A DNA stretch of 64,000 bases. Origin: Chryseobacterium culicis (lineage in GTDB: Bacteria; Bacteroidota; Bacteroidia; Flavobacteriales; Weeksellaceae). The position numbers and the translations under genes are program-made. The notes beneath the pieces were generated by a model that worked only from the letters and a program-made list of their open reading frames with translations, ran no database searches and was not told where the DNA came from. The stretch spans positions 1 to 64,000 of the forward strand of contig NZ_PCPP01000001.1 in assembly GCF_002979755.1 (NCBI RefSeq). The letters are read 5' to 3'. Below, piece by piece: positions 59,829-64,000 of the stretch (the stretch's first letter is position 1; every line of letters begins with the position of its first letter).

Positions 59829-62800
59829 TTAAAACTTCATTCCTACTCCGGCAGAAACCCTTCCACCGTCTGAACCATAGAAATAATTCAATCTTGCAGA
59901 CATCATTTCCACAATACTCAGCCATACTCCTGCGCCGGCAGATTGATGCCATTTTCTGGAATTTTCATTGTCATTCCATACACGGCCGATATCATATCCG
60001 ATGAGAATCCCCATGTTTGCCGGAACAATATTATTTCTGACCCTTCCAAAATCCCAGCGGATTTCTGAGTTATTGGTAAAATATGATCTTCCTGCGAATC
60101 GTTCATTTCTGAAGGCTCTCATACCGTTATTCCCTCCGATAGCTGCAGCCTGATAGAATTCAAAATTATTATTATTGATCCACATGACATTACTGGAGTT
60201 GGCAAATACAAATTTTCCTTTTTTATCAATTCTGTGGTCAACAGCGAGCTTTCCTTTTACGGTCACAAAGTTTTTGTTGAAATCAGAAAGTGTTGCTTTC
60301 CAGTCTGCATTCAACATAAATTCCAAACCAAGAGTAGGGAAGGCCACATTGTCTGCATTTTTATATCCGAATGTATAATTTGCTCCCACAAATTGCTGAC
60401 TGTTAAATACGCCTGGCCTCACATCCGGTGACTGGTTGATGAAACGGTCTGCTTTTCTCTGTACTTTATTATCTTCAAAAGTCAGTTGAAACTGGTGGCT
60501 GAGGTTCATCCAGCTCTTTTGAGAAATAGAAGGAGCAAAGTTGAACTTGGAAATTCTGGCTCTGTTGTATTCTCTTTCTGTATCTTCCTTGTCATACTCA
60601 CTTTCATTGGAAAGCCCGAAGAAGTTTTGAGAGAATCTTGGAGTTGTATAAAATGCATCAAGGTTGATATCCCAACCTGAGATGGCTTTTTTAAATACAC
60701 CTTTGTAGGTAAGACTAAACCCTGCAGTAGCGGTATAAAAATTAGCTTTTAAGCTGTGTCTTTGGGTAAAAGGATCACGAATAAAATTATTCACAGTATA
60801 ATTGGCCAGAACCCCCACAATGACTCCATCGTCCGGGTTGTAATCCAGGTTTGGATATCCGGCAACGGAATTATATTTCGGGTGTTTATAATTATAACTG
60901 TTGATATCATAATCATCAGTTATATTCTTGGTTGCATTTCCTGCATTATAGGTGTTCTTCTGAGATTTAAAATCATAAATCTTCACTTTTCTTCCATCCG
61001 CAACGTTATAGGTATCATGGTTATATCCCCCAATCAGTCTGATGGTCATTTTAGGATTTCCACTCCCTGTCACTACGTAGGTATCATCATCTTCCAGTCC
61101 GTAGATCCATAATTCTTTAGTTTTTGAATCATGGTAAGTCTTTTCAAAAACCAATTCATTCTGGTCTTTATTTTTACCCAGCTTATATTGCTGTACAAGT
61201 ACGGAGTGTCCGTTTTTGGTGATCACAAACTTATCAGGATTTACCGTTCCTGCCAGAGGAACTTTTTTCTGCAATACATCATAATACTGTGCAGCGTAGC
61301 TCTGAAGTTTTGTTTTTCTGATTTTCAGTTTTCTCTGGATTTCGGCAATGGTATCATCCTGTACTTCTTTCGGAAGATTATGGAAAGCATCATCAATATC
61401 TGCATCAGTCAGATGTTCCTGTATGTATTTTGCCTGAGTTTCCCATTCACTCTGATCAGCCCCTTTTAAAAATACAAGATCCATAGGATAAGGTTCCATA
61501 GCAAGCCATTTCACACTGCTGATATCTTCTGTAAAGGTTTTCATGTGACGGATGGCAGGAACATTCATAATAATCCTAAAGGCTGCACCGTCATATTTAC
61601 TGAATGCCTGATCTCTGTCTTTAGGGATAGGTTTGTAAATCACTTTGTCGCCCTCTTCATATTGTGCCCATTTCCACTGGTCCGAGTGTCTGTCCCAATC
61701 ACCGATAAGCATATCAAATAATCTTGCTCTGATGTAAGATTCCCTGTCGACAGAATATTTATTGCTTTTGTTGAGGTTCTTTAATACATCATCCGTAGAA
61801 ACGATATCATTTGCATGATCAAGGGAAGCCAATGTTTTAGGATCAGAAGAAAAACGTTCTTCAATCATATACATTTCATCTCCGTAATTCTCATTGTATC
61901 TTCCCAAAGCTTGTTGTTTGGGGATATAGTATAGTTTTGGATTACTATGGAAAATATTGAGCTTTTCCGACATATTTCCAATAGTAAACGGAGTAAACGG
62001 ATGATTGGTGGTATAGAAATCCAGCAGGAATTTTTCAGGATATGAATCTGCAAGTTCTTCTCCTAATGTACTTTTCTGGAAAGCCATATTGTTTAAGAAT
62101 CGAATTGCGCTTTTTTTCACCCCTCGCATTACAAACTCCTGTCCGTCTGCAGACTTCAGCCGCAAACTGTTAGATTGGTTTCCTCCACCTTCTCTAAAAG
62201 GAATATACCCTCCGTTCAATTCTGAAAGGTTGGCCGTGGGAGCTTCAATGGGAATTCCATAATATCTTCTGTAATGATCTCCCCAAAGCCAACGGTAAAA
62301 CTTTCTTTTTTCAGTAAGCTGAACCGGATAAATGGTTGAAGAGAACGTTGCAGGAAAAGAATTAGGGAAATTATTGACAAATACATCTGGTTTGGAAATC
62401 ACGGAAATATGAGTCAGTTTTTGAAGCTGGGCATCTTTGGTTGAAAAATACTCAACATCTGTACTTTCATCTTTTCTGAAATTTAAAACAGCAAAACCGC
62501 TGCCTCCATAGGAAAAGTCTGTCTTTTCTACAATGGTCGCGGGATCTGTTTTAGAACCTGCACCACTGACGATCTGTCTCAGGTTTCCATCTTCGTGATA
62601 TTGCAGGTTATGATCATGTCCGGAAACGAAAATAATATTTTCTTTATCCTGAACAATGCTTTTCAGCCTGTTGGCCAGATCTGCATAATGTTGGTTATTG
62701 ATATCTTCAGGACTGGCTCCTGAGGAACTTCTTAAAATATTGATTACACTTGCCACCACAGGAACGGGAACTTTACTCTTTAAAGGAAAGAGATGAGATT

Positions 62801-63545
62801 TTGCAGAATTAAAACCTGCATGGGTTCCACTGCTGATAATGGGATGGTGTAAAGCAACAATTATTCTTTTACCCTGATTTTTAATGATGAGGTCTTTAAA
62901 CTCTGTAAAAAAATCTTCACGGGTTTTGATATTACAGTTTTTATTGATTCCCGGATAATTATCCCAGTTGGCAATTACCCATTCCGTATCGATTGCGATA
63001 AGCTTGATATCTTTAGAAACGTTAATGTCATCAATAGGACAGCCGTTTTTAGGAAGAAAAGCTTTTTTATCATCAAGATATTTTTTAACCAGTCCTTCCT
63101 GGGTATTCAATCCCTCAATTCCATTGTACCAGTCATGATTTCCGGGAATTACGAGTGTTTTTCCTTTGAAATTTTTGGTAATGGCAAGCTGGTTTTCCAG
63201 TTTTTGTTTTGCCAGGGCATAGTCTTTATCTGTTTCTTTGGGCATTCCATTGGGATAGATATTATCTCCCAGAAAGATCAGCATAGAATTACTGTTGGCA
63301 GAGTCCAGCTTACTTTTCAGTAAATTCAGAGTTTTTTGAGCCTGAGGTTCATCTGAGTTTCCTGCATCTCCAATCAGAAAAAGTTTAAAATCATTTTCGG
63401 ATTTTATTTCGGAATCTTTTACTTCAAATAAGTTTTTGCCCTTTTGTACGTTATAGGTAGCACAGGAATAAAGGACTCCTGCGGACATTACTGTTCTAAG
63501 AACAATAGAAGTATTTTTTAGATGAGTTTTAAAGGATAAATTCAT
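59829..63545 (-). CDS. Metallophosphoesterase fused to outer-membrane barrel
   Basis: 1238 aa lipoprotein-like protein (lipobox GVLYSC at about 23-28). N-terminal calcineurin-like phosphoesterase (about 50-370) with LIGDAGNSDEP, LGDNIYPNG, IPGNHDWYNG, ALHHPIISSGTH and SGHDHNLQY metal motifs. A middle region (about 400-830) with no assigned family holds SIRARLFDMLIGDWDRHSDQW-type motif (here RARLFDMLIGDWDRHSDQW), resembling a kinase-like or HipA-like active site by its GDWDRH. The C-terminal 380 residues look like a BamA/ShlB barrel (GNNGMRAFRNERFAG loop; terminal Phe). Probably outer-membrane bound; the substrate is unknown. Divergent from the HD gene with only 26 bp between start codons. Confidence 0.85.
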   Translation of the reverse strand: MNLSFKTHLKNTSIVLRTVMSAGVLYSCATYNVQKGKNLFEVKDSEIKSENDFKLFLIGDAGNSDEPQAQKTLNLLKSKLDSANSNSMLIFLGDNIYPNGMPKETDKDYALAKQKLENQLAITKNFKGKTLVIPGNHDWYNGIEGLNTQEGLVKKYLDDKKAFLPKNGCPIDDINVSKDIKLIAIDTEWVIANWDNYPGINKNCNIKTREDFFTEFKDLIIKNQGKRIIVALHHPIISSGTHAGFNSAKSHLFPLKSKVPVPVVASVINILRSSSGASPEDINNQHYADLANRLKSIVQDKENIIFVSGHDHNLQYHEDGNLRQIVSGAGSKTDPATIVEKTDFSYGGSGFAVLNFRKDESTDVEYFSTKDAQLQKLTHISVISKPDVFVNNFPNSFPATFSSTIYPVQLTEKRKFYRWLWGDHYRRYYGIPIEAPTANLSELNGGYIPFREGGGNQSNSLRLKSADGQEFVMRGVKKSAIRFLNNMAFQKSTLGEELADSYPEKFLLDFYTTNHPFTPFTIGNMSEKLNIFHSNPKLYYIPKQQALGRYNENYGDEMYMIEERFSSDPKTLASLDHANDIVSTDDVLKNLNKSNKYSVDRESYIRARLFDMLIGDWDRHSDQWKWAQYEEGDKVIYKPIPKDRDQAFSKYDGAAFRIIMNVPAIRHMKTFTEDISSVKWLAMEPYPMDLVFLKGADQSEWETQAKYIQEHLTDADIDDAFHNLPKEVQDDTIAEIQRKLKIRKTKLQSYAAQYYDVLQKKVPLAGTVNPDKFVITKNGHSVLVQQYKLGKNKDQNELVFEKTYHDSKTKELWIYGLEDDDTYVVTGSGNPKMTIRLIGGYNHDTYNVADGRKVKIYDFKSQKNTYNAGNATKNITDDYDINSYNYKHPKYNSVAGYPNLDYNPDDGVIVGVLANYTVNNFIRDPFTQRHSLKANFYTATAGFSLTYKGVFKKAISGWDINLDAFYTTPRFSQNFFGLSNESEYDKEDTEREYNRARISKFNFAPSISQKSWMNLSHQFQLTFEDNKVQRKADRFINQSPDVRPGVFNSQQFVGANYTFGYKNADNVAFPTLGLEFMLNADWKATLSDFNKNFVTVKGKLAVDHRIDKKGKFVFANSSNVMWINNNNFEFYQAAAIGGNNGMRAFRNERFAGRSYFTNNSEIRWDFGRVRNNIVPANMGILIGYDIGRVWNDNENSRKWHQSAGAGVWLSIVEMMSARLNYFYGSDGGRVSAGVGMKF

Positions 63546-63571
63546 AAATTTACATTAACAAAATTTCAGGG

Positions 63572-64000
63572 ATGAGCATTCTACACAAAGCTAAAAATTA
63601 TGTTGAAATCTTATTCAAAGATAAGTTATCTTCAGTATATTTTTATCATAATTTTATCCATACTGCCTATACTGTCAATAAGGCGGAGGAAATCATGAAA
63701 AATACTCCTGTTTCTGAAGAGGATCAGGAGAAGGTACTTGTTGCGTTATGGTTTCATGATACAGGGTATATAGAGTGTGCTCTGAACCATGAGGAAAGGA
63801 GCGTGGAGGTGATGAAAGCCTTTTTACACCAGGAAAACTATCCGGAAAACTATATTACAGATGTTGAAAAACTGATTCTGGCTACGAAAATACATTATGA
63901 ACCTCAGAATTTGCTTGAGAAAATTGTAAAGGATGCTGATTTCAGTCATTTTGCCGGTCATGATTACAGCGATATTTCCGATGCTTTGAGAAAAGAATGG
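63572..64000 (+). CDS. HD-domain protein, 5' part (cut by window end)
   Basis: 143 codons open to the window edge. The HD-phosphohydrolase pattern is visible: His26 and His30 in YHNFIHT, His62-Asp63 in WFHDTGY, His73 in NHEE, and Asp121/Asp123 in VKDADFSHF. In flavobacteria such an N-terminal HD domain can be followed by the membrane part of Pycsar-type effectors (DUF5706), but the rest of the gene is outside, so that is only a possibility. The start gives MSILHKAKNYVE. Confidence 0.75.
   Translation, partial: MSILHKAKNYVEILFKDKLSSVYFYHNFIHTAYTVNKAEEIMKNTPVSEEDQEKVLVALWFHDTGYIECALNHEERSVEVMKAFLHQENYPENYITDVEKLILATKIHYEPQNLLEKIVKDADFSHFAGHDYSDISDALRKEW

Overview
The window is chromosomal DNA from a flavobacterium, most likely Chryseobacterium or a close relative. 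The supports are low GC, almost no Shine-Dalgarno sequences, repeated matches to the Bacteroidetes -7 promoter box TAnnTTTG, type IX secretion (T9SS) families (PorV2-like, PorP/SprF), flavobacterial domains of unknown function (DUF3822, DUF5606), and typical flavobacterial intergenic repeats. Genus is inferred from overall familiarity, not from a search.

Layout. 1-667: the 3' end of a 5S rRNA with its terminator, then a gene-free stretch packed with repeats. 668-6000: acyl-CoA carboxylase beta subunit, a candidate small RNA, a GNAT acetyltransferase, and a three-gene unit (EamA transporter, PorV2-like barrel, secreted unknown). 6416-14278: uvrC, a secreted unknown, hutH, a GNAT, a lipoprotein subtilase, a DOPA-dioxygenase-like enzyme and YceI. 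14371-14860: five tandem copies of a 99-bp repeat. 15004-23021: DPP-IV-like S9 peptidase, lipocalin-like protein, flavin oxidoreductase, a cupin/unknown pair, an intradiol dioxygenase lipoprotein and a LytS/LytTR two-component pair. 23179-27423: sbcCD. 27634-32673: small DNA/RNA-binding-like proteins, FKBP, YchJ, M3 peptidase, DUF2807. 32675-37120: KefB/KefF-like pair and a LemA-TPM-TPM operon. 37194-47080: housekeeping genes (folA, coaD, ddl, rluD, hemW, murI) with PASTA and PorP/SprF proteins. A four-helix-bundle gene bracketed by inverted heptamer repeats sits between coaD and a TRIC-family channel gene. 47349-56905: nitroreductase/HxlR divergent pair, rsmD, DUF3822, Smr, phosphoesterase, serine hydrolase, SixA, ruvX-def-DUF5606 and mazG. 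56964-64000: lipoproteins, one with a TAAC tract abutting its start codon, a C1q-like surface protein, a large phosphoesterase/outer-membrane-barrel fusion, and the start of an HD-domain gene cut by the window end.

Most of the window is ordinary core genome. The unusual signal lies between genes: degenerate tandem repeats of 7-bp units with different consensus at about nine places, one pair of which forms the ends of the four-helix-bundle cassette; a 99-bp repeat present both as a five-copy array and as a diverged solo copy; a TAAC microsatellite suited to phase variation; palindromic elements; and a catalogue of promoter boxes that corrects several start codons. No CRISPR array, tRNA, transposase, phage gene or complete defence system was seen.
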